From the NCBI RefSeq assembly GCF_003236305.1, contig NZ_POTX01000001.1, positions 1-64,000 of the forward strand: DNA of 64,000 nt, written 5' to 3'. The DNA comes from Micromonospora endophytica (GTDB taxonomy: Bacteria > Actinomycetota > Actinomycetes > Mycobacteriales > Micromonosporaceae). Positions 33,326-42,238 of the stretch are shown here, one piece after another; within the stretch, counting starts at the first letter, position 1, and each line of letters starts with the position of its first letter. The notes under the pieces were generated by a model. That model saw only the letters and a list, made by a program, of their open reading frames with translations, did not search any database and had not been told where the DNA came from. The translations under genes and the position numbers were made by a program.

Positions 33326-36300
33326 TCCTCGACCCCCTCGCCACCAGCGACGCGATCGTCTCCACCTACCGGCGCTATCTGCGTACCCTCGTGGAGCCGA
33401 AGGATCCCCGGCTCGCAACCGCGCTCGAGACCGCGATCGGCGACGCGATCAACCAGGAGATCACCAAGGGCCCGCTGCTCGAGGCGACCCCGCCCTACGT
33501 CACAAGCGCCACGCCCCGGCAACTCATCGACGCGGGCGTGCTCGATCCCGGCATCGCCAGCCTGGGTGCCGGACTGGCCATGGGCCGTCCGCTCTACCAA
33601 CACCAGGAACGGGCGATCCGGAAGGCGACCGCAGGACGCAACATCGTCGTCGCCACCGGCACCGGATCCGGCAAGACCGAGAGCTTCCTCATCCCCATCC
33701 TGAGCCAGTTGATGGCCGAACGTGCGGCGGGCACCCTCGGGCCCGGCGTGCGGGCGCTGCTGCTGTACCCGATGAACGCGCTGGCCAACGATCAGATGAA
33801 GCGGCTGCGTGGCCTGCTGGCCGAGGCGCCGGACATCACCTTTGGCCGCTACACGGGTGAGACCCGCCGCAGCCGCCGGGAGGCCGCGGAGGTCTTCGAG
33901 CAGCAAAACCCTGGCGACCGGCCGCTGCCCAACGAACTGCTCAGCCGGGAGGAGATGCAGCAACGACCGCCGCACTTCCTGCTGACCAACTACGCCATGC
34001 TCGAATACCTGCTGCTGCGGCCCTTGGACATGGACCTGTTCGAGGGCCAGCACGCCGGGCACTGGCGGTTCATTGTCGTCGACGAGGCGCACATCTACGA
34101 CGGGGCTCGCGGGGCCGAGCTGGCGATGCTGCTGCGCCGACTCGTCGACCGGGTGGATTCGGGCCGGCCGGTGCAGTGCATCGCAACGAGCGCGACCGTC
34201 GGGAACGACATGGGAGCCGTGGTCGACTTCGCTGCCTCCCTCTTCCCCGTTCCCTTCGAGTACGACCCCGCAGATGAGGGGAGGCAGGACGTCATCACCG
34301 CCGACCGGGTCCAGCTGCCGCCCGGGCCCGAGTGGGGACCCCTGCCCGCTACGGCGTACGAGAAGCTGCTCAACGCGCCCAACCCCGCCGACGCCGTCGT
34401 GGCCCTCGCCCGCGAGCACGGGTACGCCGGAGACGACCCCGCCGAGGCGCTGGCGTACGAGCAGCGCGTTCGCCGGCTCAAGGCGCTGCTCGCCCACGGG
34501 CCGATACCGCTGCACGAGGTCGCGCAGGCACTGTTCCCCGTTAGCGGAGCGTCCGAGACCACCTCGATGGTCGCCCTGGCCAACAGCGTGCACGACAAGG
34601 CCGGCACTCCGGTGCTGTCTGCTCGCTATCACCTCTTCGCCCGTGCGACGGAAGGAGCCTTCGCCTGCCTCGGAGCCAACGGGCCACACGTCAGCCTGAC
34701 CCGGCACGAGCGTTGCGAACGGTGTGGCGACGCTGCCTTCGAGTTCGGCACCTGCCGCCGCTGCGGGACCGTCTATCTCATGGGCACGCTGGAGCGGGTC
34801 GGTACCTTCTCAGTGTTTCGGTCCCGCCGCTCACGCGACGAGCAGCAGGTGTGGATGGCGCTGGTCGACGAAGTGGCGACCGACGAGGACGAGGAGATGT
34901 TCAGTGGCACCGCCCAAACCGCCGGCGAGCTGGGCGCGCTGTGCATCCGGTGCGGGGTGTTCCAGATCGGTAAGGCGACCACCTGCCCGCGTTGCCCGGA
35001 CGGCACCATGCGCGCCGTGCGTTTCTTACGGCAGCGCAGCGACGAGCTCACGGCATGCCTCGCATGCGGGGGACGGGGAGCCGGCCTGATCCGGCTCTTC
35101 GCCAGCGGCAACGAAGCCTCCGCCTCGGTCCTGGCGACCGCCCTCTATCAGAAGCTTCCCGTGGCCACCGATCCCGTCCAACGCGGCCTGCGAGGCGGCG
35201 GGCGCAAGCTGTTGCTGTTCAGCGACAGTCGGCAGTCTGCGGCGTACTTCGCGCCCTACCTTGAAGACTCCTACGAGCGAGTGCAGCGCCGGCGGCTGCT
35301 GCACGAGGGCGCCGTCGCCGCCGCAGCAGGCGGTGGCGAAGTACGCCTCGAGGACGTTGTCTACCACACCTCCCGGGCCGCTGACCGTTACGGCATCTTT
35401 GAACGGCGGCAGAGTCGACAGGCACGGGAACGGCAGGTCGCCCTCTGGGCGCAGGTGGAAGCCGTCGGCGTCGACGAGCGCAACTCACTGGAAGGCAGGG
35501 GACTGGTTGCCTGGGACATGTCCCGCGATCCCGCCTGGCGGCCACCCCAGCCACTGCTCGCCCTCGGCCTCACCGACGAGGAAGCCTGGGCGCTGCTCGG
35601 TGAACTGATCCGCTCGATCCGGCTCCAGGGTGCCGTCGCCGCCCTAGACGGCGTGGACCCGCGCGACGAGGCGTTCCAGCCGCGGCTCGGCCCGATCTAC
35701 GTACGCGGCACTGGCTCCGACCCGCGCCGCAAGGTGCTCAGCTGGTTGCCGACCAAGGGCACCAACCGGCGGACCGACTTCGTAGCCAGAGTGCTCACCA
35801 GGCTCGGCCAGCAGGCGGACCCGCTTCAACTGCTCGAGGGCGTGTGGCGCCTATTGACCAAGGGGCCACAGGCCGAGTGGCTGATCGCTGGCACCGAGCC
35901 GGGCATCGGGCAGGTCCATCAACTCGACCCCGCCCTGATTACCTGTACGCCCACGGCTGACGGCCTGGCTGTGTGGCAGTGCGCCCGGTGCCGCAAGCTC
36001 ACCCCGTTCAACGTCCGCGCCACCTGCCCCACCATGGCCTGCACCGGCGACCTCGAATCCTGGACGCCCCCTGCTGTGGACACCGACCCGGACCACTACC
36101 GCCACGTCTACCGGGACATGAACCCGGTGCCGCTGCGCGTACTCGAACACACCGCCCAGTGGACCAGCGAACGAGCCGCCGAAATCCAGCAGCAGTTCGT
36201 CCGTGGCGAAGTCAACGCCCTCTCCTGCTCCACCACGTTCGAACTCGGTGTCGACGTCGGGGAGCTACAAGCAGTCATGCTGCGCAACATGCCTCCCACC

Positions 36301-38250
36301 ACCGCGAACTATGTCCAGCGGGCTGGCCGGGCCGGCCGCCGAACCGATTCGGCCGCGCTCGTTCTCACCTATGCCCAGCGCCGCTCGCATGACCTCTCCC
36401 GCTTCGCCGAGCCCGACCGGATGATCGCCGGGGAGGTACGGGCGCCGTACGTGCCCCTGACCAACGTGCGAATCGATCGGCGGCATGGCCACTCGGTCGC
36501 GCTCGCTGCGTTCTTTCGGCACCAGTTTCGGACCCACGGCACCATCTGGCGTACGGCAGGAGATTTCTTTCTGCCGGGTGAGGACGGGATCGCCCCGGTC
36601 ACGTTGGTCCGGGATTTCCTTAACCCAGTACCTCCGCAGGTCACCGACTCGCTGCGGCAGGTGCTGCCGGCCGAGGTGCACGACATCATCGGCGTCAACT
36701 CCGAAGGGTGGGTCGAGCATCTGATCGACCTGCTGGAATCGGTCCGGGCCGAGTTGCAGCAGGATGTCGAGACGTACGAGCAGAAGCGACAGGAGGCCTT
36801 CGCCGCTCGCCAGGATGACAAGGCCGCGCGGTACGGCCGCGTGATGAACACGATCACTCGCCGAGAGCTACTCGGGCTGCTCGCCAACCGAAACGTCCTG
36901 CCAAAGTACGGATTTCCCGTTGACACCGTCGAGTTGCGGCTAGCCTTCGCGGACGCCTCAATCGCCAAGCAATTGGAGCTTGCCAGAGACCTCTCGTCGG
37001 CCATCTACGAGTACGCACCGGGTGCGGAGGTCGTCGCCGGGGGACTGGTCTGGCAGTCGGCTGGCCTGTACCGGCTGCCCGGGCGCGACCTTGAGCGACG
37101 CTACTACGCGGTGTGCGACGGGTGCGGCCACTACCGTGACTCCATCGACCGCCTCGACCAGGAGTGCCCAGCCTGCGGTGCTGCCCTCGTCGGCGTACCC
37201 CGTCAGTACGCCATTCCCGTCTTCGGGTTCGTCGCGGCACGCGGTACCGGCCGGCGACCCACCAGTGCGCCGCGTCGGGCATGGCACGGCGCAACCCATG
37301 TTGTGTCGCCCGGCGCCGAACTCTATGCGGACAAGTTGGACCTCGCCGGAGGCGCGATCACCGTCCGGGCCGGTGCCCGGGGCGAGCTGGTGGCAATCAG
37401 CGACGGTGCGATGGGGCGGGGCTTTCTCGTCTGCGCGACCTGTGGCTTCGCTGGCCCGGCCATCGAGGGTCGGTTTGATCACCAGAGTCCGCTTAGTGGC
37501 CGCGAGTGCCGTGGCCGCATGGAAAACCTGTCGCTGGCCCACAAATATCAGACGGACGTCCTCGACCTGAGCTTCGACGGTGCGGTCGTGATCGGAGTCG
37601 AGGACAACGCCTGGCGGTCCGTCGCCTACGCACTGGTGGAGGGGGCGGTGCGCGCGCTCGAGATCTCCCGCGACGACATCGACGCGACGGTCTACCGGAC
37701 CGACGCCGGCCGCAGCGTGATCATGCTGTATGACACCGTGCCCGGAGGAGCCGGCCACGTCCGACGCATCGCGGAGCAGCTGCGAGACGTACTCAACCAT
37801 GCCCTGCAGCGGGTCGTCGACTGTGAATGCGGCCCCGAAACCAGCTGCTACCGCTGCCTGCGGGTGTTTCGCAACGAGCGCTATCACGAGCAGCTACGCC
37901 GCGGTGTGGCGGCGGACGTGCTCAGCCGCCTCCTCGGCAAGCGCGACCAAGCGTCCGTCGGGGCGCTGCGGGTCTCGCTCTCGGACGTCGGGCCCGCACT
38001 TACCGCGACTCGCCGATTCCTGGTAACGGAGGCGCCCGGCGAGGTATTCGAGCCAGTCACCTCCGGACAACTCGATCTCTACGAAGGTCGTGTTGTCCTC
38101 GCCCGCCGTAACGGCGACGCTGCGGTGGGACGGCTCTGGCTCCGACGCGACGACAACGGTGTGGTCGGGGCGGGCCTGCAGCCGATAGCCGGAGCGCGGT
38201 TGGATGACGGTGCAGACGATCTCATGTTGATAGGCGTAGCGGTGTGGTGA
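33322..38250 (+). CDS. DEAD/DEAH-box helicase with C-terminal DUF1998/MZB region (DruE-like)
   Basis: A 1642-aa superfamily-2 helicase. Walker A is ATGTGSGKT (111-119), DEAH is at 254-257 in VVDEAHIYDGARGAE, and motif VI is QRAGRAGRR (999-1007). Several zinc-ribbon cysteine pairs are inserted: CERCGDAAF..CRRCG, CIRCG..CPRC, CARC, CDGCG..CPACG and CATCG. The DUF1998-type end carries CECGPETSCYRCLRVFRNE (from Cys1501). Size and architecture fit DruE of Druantia defence better than DISARM DrmA or DrmB. ATG at 33322 overlaps the preceding stop by 4 bases. It probably translocates on DNA with its partner; the mechanism in Druantia is not fully known. Confidence 0.85.
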   Translation: MILDPLATSDAIVSTYRRYLRTLVEPKDPRLATALETAIGDAINQEITKGPLLEATPPYVTSATPRQLIDAGVLDPGIASLGAGLAMGRPLYQHQERAIRKATAGRNIVVATGTGSGKTESFLIPILSQLMAERAAGTLGPGVRALLLYPMNALANDQMKRLRGLLAEAPDITFGRYTGETRRSRREAAEVFEQQNPGDRPLPNELLSREEMQQRPPHFLLTNYAMLEYLLLRPLDMDLFEGQHAGHWRFIVVDEAHIYDGARGAELAMLLRRLVDRVDSGRPVQCIATSATVGNDMGAVVDFAASLFPVPFEYDPADEGRQDVITADRVQLPPGPEWGPLPATAYEKLLNAPNPADAVVALAREHGYAGDDPAEALAYEQRVRRLKALLAHGPIPLHEVAQALFPVSGASETTSMVALANSVHDKAGTPVLSARYHLFARATEGAFACLGANGPHVSLTRHERCERCGDAAFEFGTCRRCGTVYLMGTLERVGTFSVFRSRRSRDEQQVWMALVDEVATDEDEEMFSGTAQTAGELGALCIRCGVFQIGKATTCPRCPDGTMRAVRFLRQRSDELTACLACGGRGAGLIRLFASGNEASASVLATALYQKLPVATDPVQRGLRGGGRKLLLFSDSRQSAAYFAPYLEDSYERVQRRRLLHEGAVAAAAGGGEVRLEDVVYHTSRAADRYGIFERRQSRQARERQVALWAQVEAVGVDERNSLEGRGLVAWDMSRDPAWRPPQPLLALGLTDEEAWALLGELIRSIRLQGAVAALDGVDPRDEAFQPRLGPIYVRGTGSDPRRKVLSWLPTKGTNRRTDFVARVLTRLGQQADPLQLLEGVWRLLTKGPQAEWLIAGTEPGIGQVHQLDPALITCTPTADGLAVWQCARCRKLTPFNVRATCPTMACTGDLESWTPPAVDTDPDHYRHVYRDMNPVPLRVLEHTAQWTSERAAEIQQQFVRGEVNALSCSTTFELGVDVGELQAVMLRNMPPTTANYVQRAGRAGRRTDSAALVLTYAQRRSHDLSRFAEPDRMIAGEVRAPYVPLTNVRIDRRHGHSVALAAFFRHQFRTHGTIWRTAGDFFLPGEDGIAPVTLVRDFLNPVPPQVTDSLRQVLPAEVHDIIGVNSEGWVEHLIDLLESVRAELQQDVETYEQKRQEAFAARQDDKAARYGRVMNTITRRELLGLLANRNVLPKYGFPVDTVELRLAFADASIAKQLELARDLSSAIYEYAPGAEVVAGGLVWQSAGLYRLPGRDLERRYYAVCDGCGHYRDSIDRLDQECPACGAALVGVPRQYAIPVFGFVAARGTGRRPTSAPRRAWHGATHVVSPGAELYADKLDLAGGAITVRAGARGELVAISDGAMGRGFLVCATCGFAGPAIEGRFDHQSPLSGRECRGRMENLSLAHKYQTDVLDLSFDGAVVIGVEDNAWRSVAYALVEGAVRALEISRDDIDATVYRTDAGRSVIMLYDTVPGGAGHVRRIAEQLRDVLNHALQRVVDCECGPETSCYRCLRVFRNERYHEQLRRGVAADVLSRLLGKRDQASVGALRVSLSDVGPALTATRRFLVTEAPGEVFEPVTSGQLDLYEGRVVLARRNGDAAVGRLWLRRDDNGVVGAGLQPIAGARLDDGADDLMLIGVAVW

Positions 38251-38317
38251 TGTACGACAAGACTTCCCGGCAGGCGCTTAACGGCACCTCATTGCAAAAC
38301 CGCAGGGGAACTCGTCG

Positions 38318-39571
38318 TCAGGGGGAAGGCCGGTCACTGTCGCTGCTCGGCGTCCGGACGTGTCGGGTCCGATCCCCGGTCCAGGCCGCTTCGAGGATCG
38401 CGGCCAGGCTGGCGGTGTCGGTCGGGCCGGGATGGTTCTGGATCAAGCGGGTGACGCCACCGGCCAGCTCCGCGAAGCGCGGGAGGTCGGCGCGTGCCAC
38501 GCCGATGTCCGCCAAGGTGGGCGGGATGCCGATGTCGGCAAGGAGCCCGTCGAGCCAGGTGAGGAAGGTGTCTGCGGCCTCGGCATCCGAGGCGTCGGTC
38601 ACGTCGAGCCCGCACACCCCGGCGAGGACGGCCAACCGGTCGCCGATGGCATCCCTGGCCGCGTCCAGCGCGTACGGCAGGAGCAGCCCGACGCCCAGGC
38701 CGTGCGGCGTGTGTGTGGCTGCGCCGATGGGGTACTGGAGAGCGTGCGGGACCGCGGTGCCCGCGTGGGAGAAGGCGAGCCCGGCGAGCATGGACCCGTA
38801 GGACATGTCCGCGCGCGCGTCCGTGTCGCCTCCGTCCCTGACCGCACGACGCAGGCTACGGGCGATCCGCTCCGCGGCCAGGAGCGCGTAGTGGTCGGTG
38901 ATCGGGTTACGGCCGAGGAAGACCTGCTCCACCGGGTCGCGCGGTCCGTGGGCCCGGGGCCGTGCGGTGTAGCTCTCCACCGCGTGACAGAACGCGTCGA
39001 TGCCGGAGTGGGCGGTGACGGTCGCAGGGCAGCTGTACGTGAGTTCGGGGTCGACGATGGCGAAGTCGGGCACGATGTGGACGCTGGAAACCCCCACCTT
39101 CAGCTCGCGGTCCGGGTCGGTCAACACCGAGACGGGTGTGAGTTCGGAGCCGGTGCCTGACGTCGTCGGGACCGCGACGAGAGGAATCGTCGGCCCCGGC
39201 ACCTTCGACTCGCCGTAGAAGTCGCGCGGCGTCCCACCGTGGCGCCGGATGACGCCGACGATTTTGGCAAGGTCGATCACTGTGCCACCCCCGACGGCGA
39301 GGATCACGTCGGCGTCCACCTCGGCGGCAACCGAGACGGCCAGGGCGACATCGGTGAGTGGCACGTCTGGAGTCGCGTCGGAGAACACCTCGACGGCCTC
39401 GACCCTCTCCCGCACGGCGGCCACGATCTCGGACACGCCCGGCTGCCCCAGAAGAACCTGGTCGGTCACGATGAGGACTCGCGAGCCACTCTCGGCCACC
39501 ACTCGTGGGATGTTCTGCGCGACCCCTTCGCCCACTATCAGCTGGCGTGGTCCGCGGACGGTCTCAAGCAT
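38318..39571 (-). CDS. Iron-containing alcohol dehydrogenase
   Basis: Group III Fe-dependent NAD(P) oxidoreductase, 417 aa. The nucleotide-binding motif is GGGTVIDLAK. The metal-binding set is Asp192-x3-His196 in SGIDAFCHAVESY, and the later histidines lie in FSHAGTAVPHAL and HTPHGLGVG. It oxidises an alcohol or reduces an aldehyde or maleylacetate-type substrate; the exact one is unknown. It is the last gene of a minus-strand run with aldehyde dehydrogenase (93 bp upstream) and the ABC importer, so together they could take an imported alcohol or polyol to an acid. It is convergent with the helicase gene, with a 67-bp gap. Confidence 0.92.
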   Translation of the reverse strand: MLETVRGPRQLIVGEGVAQNIPRVVAESGSRVLIVTDQVLLGQPGVSEIVAAVRERVEAVEVFSDATPDVPLTDVALAVSVAAEVDADVILAVGGGTVIDLAKIVGVIRRHGGTPRDFYGESKVPGPTIPLVAVPTTSGTGSELTPVSVLTDPDRELKVGVSSVHIVPDFAIVDPELTYSCPATVTAHSGIDAFCHAVESYTARPRAHGPRDPVEQVFLGRNPITDHYALLAAERIARSLRRAVRDGGDTDARADMSYGSMLAGLAFSHAGTAVPHALQYPIGAATHTPHGLGVGLLLPYALDAARDAIGDRLAVLAGVCGLDVTDASDAEAADTFLTWLDGLLADIGIPPTLADIGVARADLPRFAELAGGVTRLIQNHPGPTDTASLAAILEAAWTGDRTRHVRTPSSDSDRPSP

Positions 39572-39664
39572 GTCAGCTCCATCGCGATGAAGACGTCGCC
39601 CCTGGTGGGCGGGCGAGTCGGGTGGCGCGGTGATTCTCGACGGGCGCCCGCAACAGCCGGCTGG

Positions 39665-41125
39665 TCACGGTAGGTCGATCGCCGCGTAGGTGAGGTCGAG
39701 ATACTCGAGGATGCCCTCGTGTGACCCTTCCTTGCCGATCCCGGACTGCTTCACGCCGCCGAACGGGGCCGACGGGTCCGAGATCAGACCACGGTTGATG
39801 CCGATCATCCCCGTATCCAGCCCCTCGGTGAACCGGAGCGCCCGCGCAAGGTCACCGGTGAAGACGTATCCGACCAGGCCGTGTTCGGTGTCGTTGGCCT
39901 TCGCCAGCACCTCGTCGTCGGACGTGAACGAGATGATCGGCGCCACCGGGCCGAAGATCTCCGCCTGCAGCATCCGCGCATCGTCGGGCACGTCGACGAG
40001 GACTGTGGGCGGGTAGAAGTGGCCCGGCCCGTCCGGACGCTCGCCGCCCACCAGGACCCGGGCGCCGCGATCGACCGCGTCGGCGACGAGCTCGTCGATC
40101 CTGGTGACCGAAGCCTCGTCGATCAACGCCCCGACGTCCACGCCGTCGTCGAGACCATGGCCCACCGAGAGCGTGGCCATCCGCTCGGCGAAGCGCGCCG
40201 TGAACTCCTCGCGCACCGGCTCCTCGACGTAGATCCGGTTGGCCGCGATGCAGGACTCCCCGATGTTGCGCATCTTGGCCACCATGGCACCGTCGAGCGC
40301 GACGTCCAGGTCAGCGTCGGCGCAGACGATCAGGGCCGCGTTGCCACCCAGTTCCATGGAGGTACGCAGCACGTTGTCTGCGGCCTGTCGGAGCAGCACC
40401 CGTCCGACCTCGGTCGACCCGGTGAACGAGAGCTTGCGGGTCCGACTGTCGGCCAGCAGCGCGGAGACCACCTTGCCGGAGCGCTTGGTGGTCACCACGT
40501 TGACGACGCCCGGGGGAACGCCGACCTCCTGCATGATGCGGGCCAGCAACAGCATGGTCAGTGGCGTCTGGGCGGCCGGCTTGGTGATCGTCGTGCAGCC
40601 GGCAGCCAGCGCCGGAGCGATCTTGCGGGCACCCATGGCCAACGGAAAGTTCCAGGGTGTGACGAAGACGCACGGTCCGACCGGCTTCGGTACGGTGAGG
40701 ATGCGATATCCACCTGCGGGAGCGGTGCGGTAGCGCCCCTCGACGCGCACCGCCTCCTCGGCGAACCAGCGGAAGAACTCGGCGCCGTAGGCCACCTCGG
40801 CCCGAGCCTCGGCGAGCGGCTTGCCCATCTCGAGCGTGATCAGCCGGGCGATCTCCTCGGATCGTTCGGTCAGTGCCCGGTACGTCGCGGTCAACAACTC
40901 CGACCGTTTCCGCGGCGGGGTCGCCGCCCACTGCGCCATCGCCTTGCTCGCCACGTCCAGAGCGGCGAGCCCGTCGACCACGTCGGCGTCCGCCACCTCG
41001 GCGATGGTCTTGCCGGTGGCCGGGTCCTCGACGGCAAAGGTGGCTCCGCTTGCCGCGGCGTGCCAGGCGTCGCCGATCCGCAGCCGCCGGTGCTCGGGGG
41101 CCAGGACGTTCATCGGGTCACTCAT
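39665..41125 (-). CDS. Aldehyde dehydrogenase (NAD(P)+), succinate-semialdehyde-type
   Basis: A 486-aa ALDH-superfamily enzyme oxidising an aldehyde to an acid. Visible features are the general base Glu258 in MELGGNAAL, the nucleophile Cys292 in GESCIAANR, the oxyanion/cofactor region PWNFPLAMGARKIAPALAAG, and FTGSTEVGR. The sequence is closest in feel to succinate-semialdehyde dehydrogenases (GabD), but the substrate is set by the adjacent Fe-alcohol dehydrogenase and importer and remains unassigned. ATG at 41125 with an AGGAGG-like site. It lies 36 bp after the ABC ATPase gene. Confidence 0.92.
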   Translation of the reverse strand: MSDPMNVLAPEHRRLRIGDAWHAAASGATFAVEDPATGKTIAEVADADVVDGLAALDVASKAMAQWAATPPRKRSELLTATYRALTERSEEIARLITLEMGKPLAEARAEVAYGAEFFRWFAEEAVRVEGRYRTAPAGGYRILTVPKPVGPCVFVTPWNFPLAMGARKIAPALAAGCTTITKPAAQTPLTMLLLARIMQEVGVPPGVVNVVTTKRSGKVVSALLADSRTRKLSFTGSTEVGRVLLRQAADNVLRTSMELGGNAALIVCADADLDVALDGAMVAKMRNIGESCIAANRIYVEEPVREEFTARFAERMATLSVGHGLDDGVDVGALIDEASVTRIDELVADAVDRGARVLVGGERPDGPGHFYPPTVLVDVPDDARMLQAEIFGPVAPIISFTSDDEVLAKANDTEHGLVGYVFTGDLARALRFTEGLDTGMIGINRGLISDPSAPFGGVKQSGIGKEGSHEGILEYLDLTYAAIDLP

Positions 41126-41161
41126 CGCGTCGCCTCCTGTGATCTTCTTCGTCCGGCGCGG

Positions 41162-42238
41162 TTATCGCCCGGCCCCGGACAGCGACAGCCCGGTGTCCGC
41201 GTCGAACAGGTGCGCACGGTCCAGGTCGACCGCGACAGACAGCCGCTCGCCCGGCCTACCGGTGACGGTGGGTCGTGCCTTGACCTTGAGGATCTCCGTC
41301 CCCACCAGGACGTCGACCACCGTTCGGTCACCGAGCGGCTCGAGCCCGTAGAGTTCCCCCGACAACGACGCGTCCCCACACTGCTCGACGGACAGGTCCT
41401 CCGCGCGCAGGCCCAGCAGCAGCGCCCGACCGCCCTGCGCCGTGGTCCAGCGGGGTCGTGGCAGCGTCCAGCCTTGCGCACCGACCAGCCGGTCACCCTC
41501 GGCGTGGCAGGCGAGCAGGCTGATCGGGGGGCTCCCGACGAATCCGGCGACCCACCGGTTGGCGGGACGCTCGTACACCTCGGTCGGCGTGCCGACCTGT
41601 TGCACCTTCCCCTCCTTGAGGACCGCGACCTGGTCGGCCATGGACAGGGCCTCGACCTGGTCGTTGGTCACGTAGACGACTGTCGCGCCGAGGCTGCGGT
41701 GGATGCGGGTGAGCTCGGTGCGCATCTCGACGCGAAGCTTGAGGTCGAGGTTCGTCAGCGGCTCGTCCATGAGAAACGCGCGCGGACGACGGACCAGCGC
41801 CCGGGCCAGGGCGACCCGCTGCATCTCACCGCCTGACAACTGCGCGGGACGACGCTGCAGCAGCCGTTCGATGTGCAGCAGGCTCGACATCCGCTCGACG
41901 GCAGCGGCGATCTCGCGCGAAGAACAGCGGCGTGCCCGCAGCGGCGACGCGATGTTCTCGTACACGGTGTGTCGCGGGTAGAGGGCGTAGTTCTGGAAGA
42001 CCATGGCCAGGTCGCGTGTGGCCGGGGCGTCACCTGTCGCGTCCCGCCCGTCCAGATGCACCGACCCGGCGTCAAGCTTCTCCAGGCCGGCGATCGCTCG
42101 CAGGGTCGTCGTCTTGCCTGCCCCGGAGGGCCCGAGCACGACGAAGAACGAGCCGTCCGGCACGTCCAGCGTCACCCCGTCCAGGGCCTGGACCTTGCCG
42201 AAGGACTTGCACAGCCCGTGCGCTGCCACGGTTCCCAT
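41162..42238 (-). CDS. ABC importer ATPase (MalK/UgpC type), second of two
   Basis: A 358-aa ATPase. Walker A is GPSGAGKTT (36-44), the signature LSGGEMQRVALARAL and Walker B RAFLMDEPLTNLD. A C-terminal TOBE-like regulatory domain (about 240-355) is typical of carbohydrate importers. The gene overlaps the preceding ATPase gene by one base (TGATG). One position departs from the usual: the switch motif reads VTNDQVEA, with Asn where the catalytic histidine (THDQVEA) is expected, suggesting a weakened or asymmetric ATP site. Two different ATPases in one importer operon recall the glycerol transporter GlpST of rhizobia. Confidence 0.9.
   Translation of the reverse strand: MGTVAAHGLCKSFGKVQALDGVTLDVPDGSFFVVLGPSGAGKTTTLRAIAGLEKLDAGSVHLDGRDATGDAPATRDLAMVFQNYALYPRHTVYENIASPLRARRCSSREIAAAVERMSSLLHIERLLQRRPAQLSGGEMQRVALARALVRRPRAFLMDEPLTNLDLKLRVEMRTELTRIHRSLGATVVYVTNDQVEALSMADQVAVLKEGKVQQVGTPTEVYERPANRWVAGFVGSPPISLLACHAEGDRLVGAQGWTLPRPRWTTAQGGRALLLGLRAEDLSVEQCGDASLSGELYGLEPLGDRTVVDVLVGTEILKVKARPTVTGRPGERLSVAVDLDRAHLFDADTGLSLSGAGR

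Noticed and set aside
24577-38250. DISARM or BREX locus
   Set aside because: A DUF1998 helicase and a methyltransferase are present, but there is no PLD nuclease (DrmC), separate DUF1998 protein (DrmB), PglZ, BrxC or Lon-like gene.
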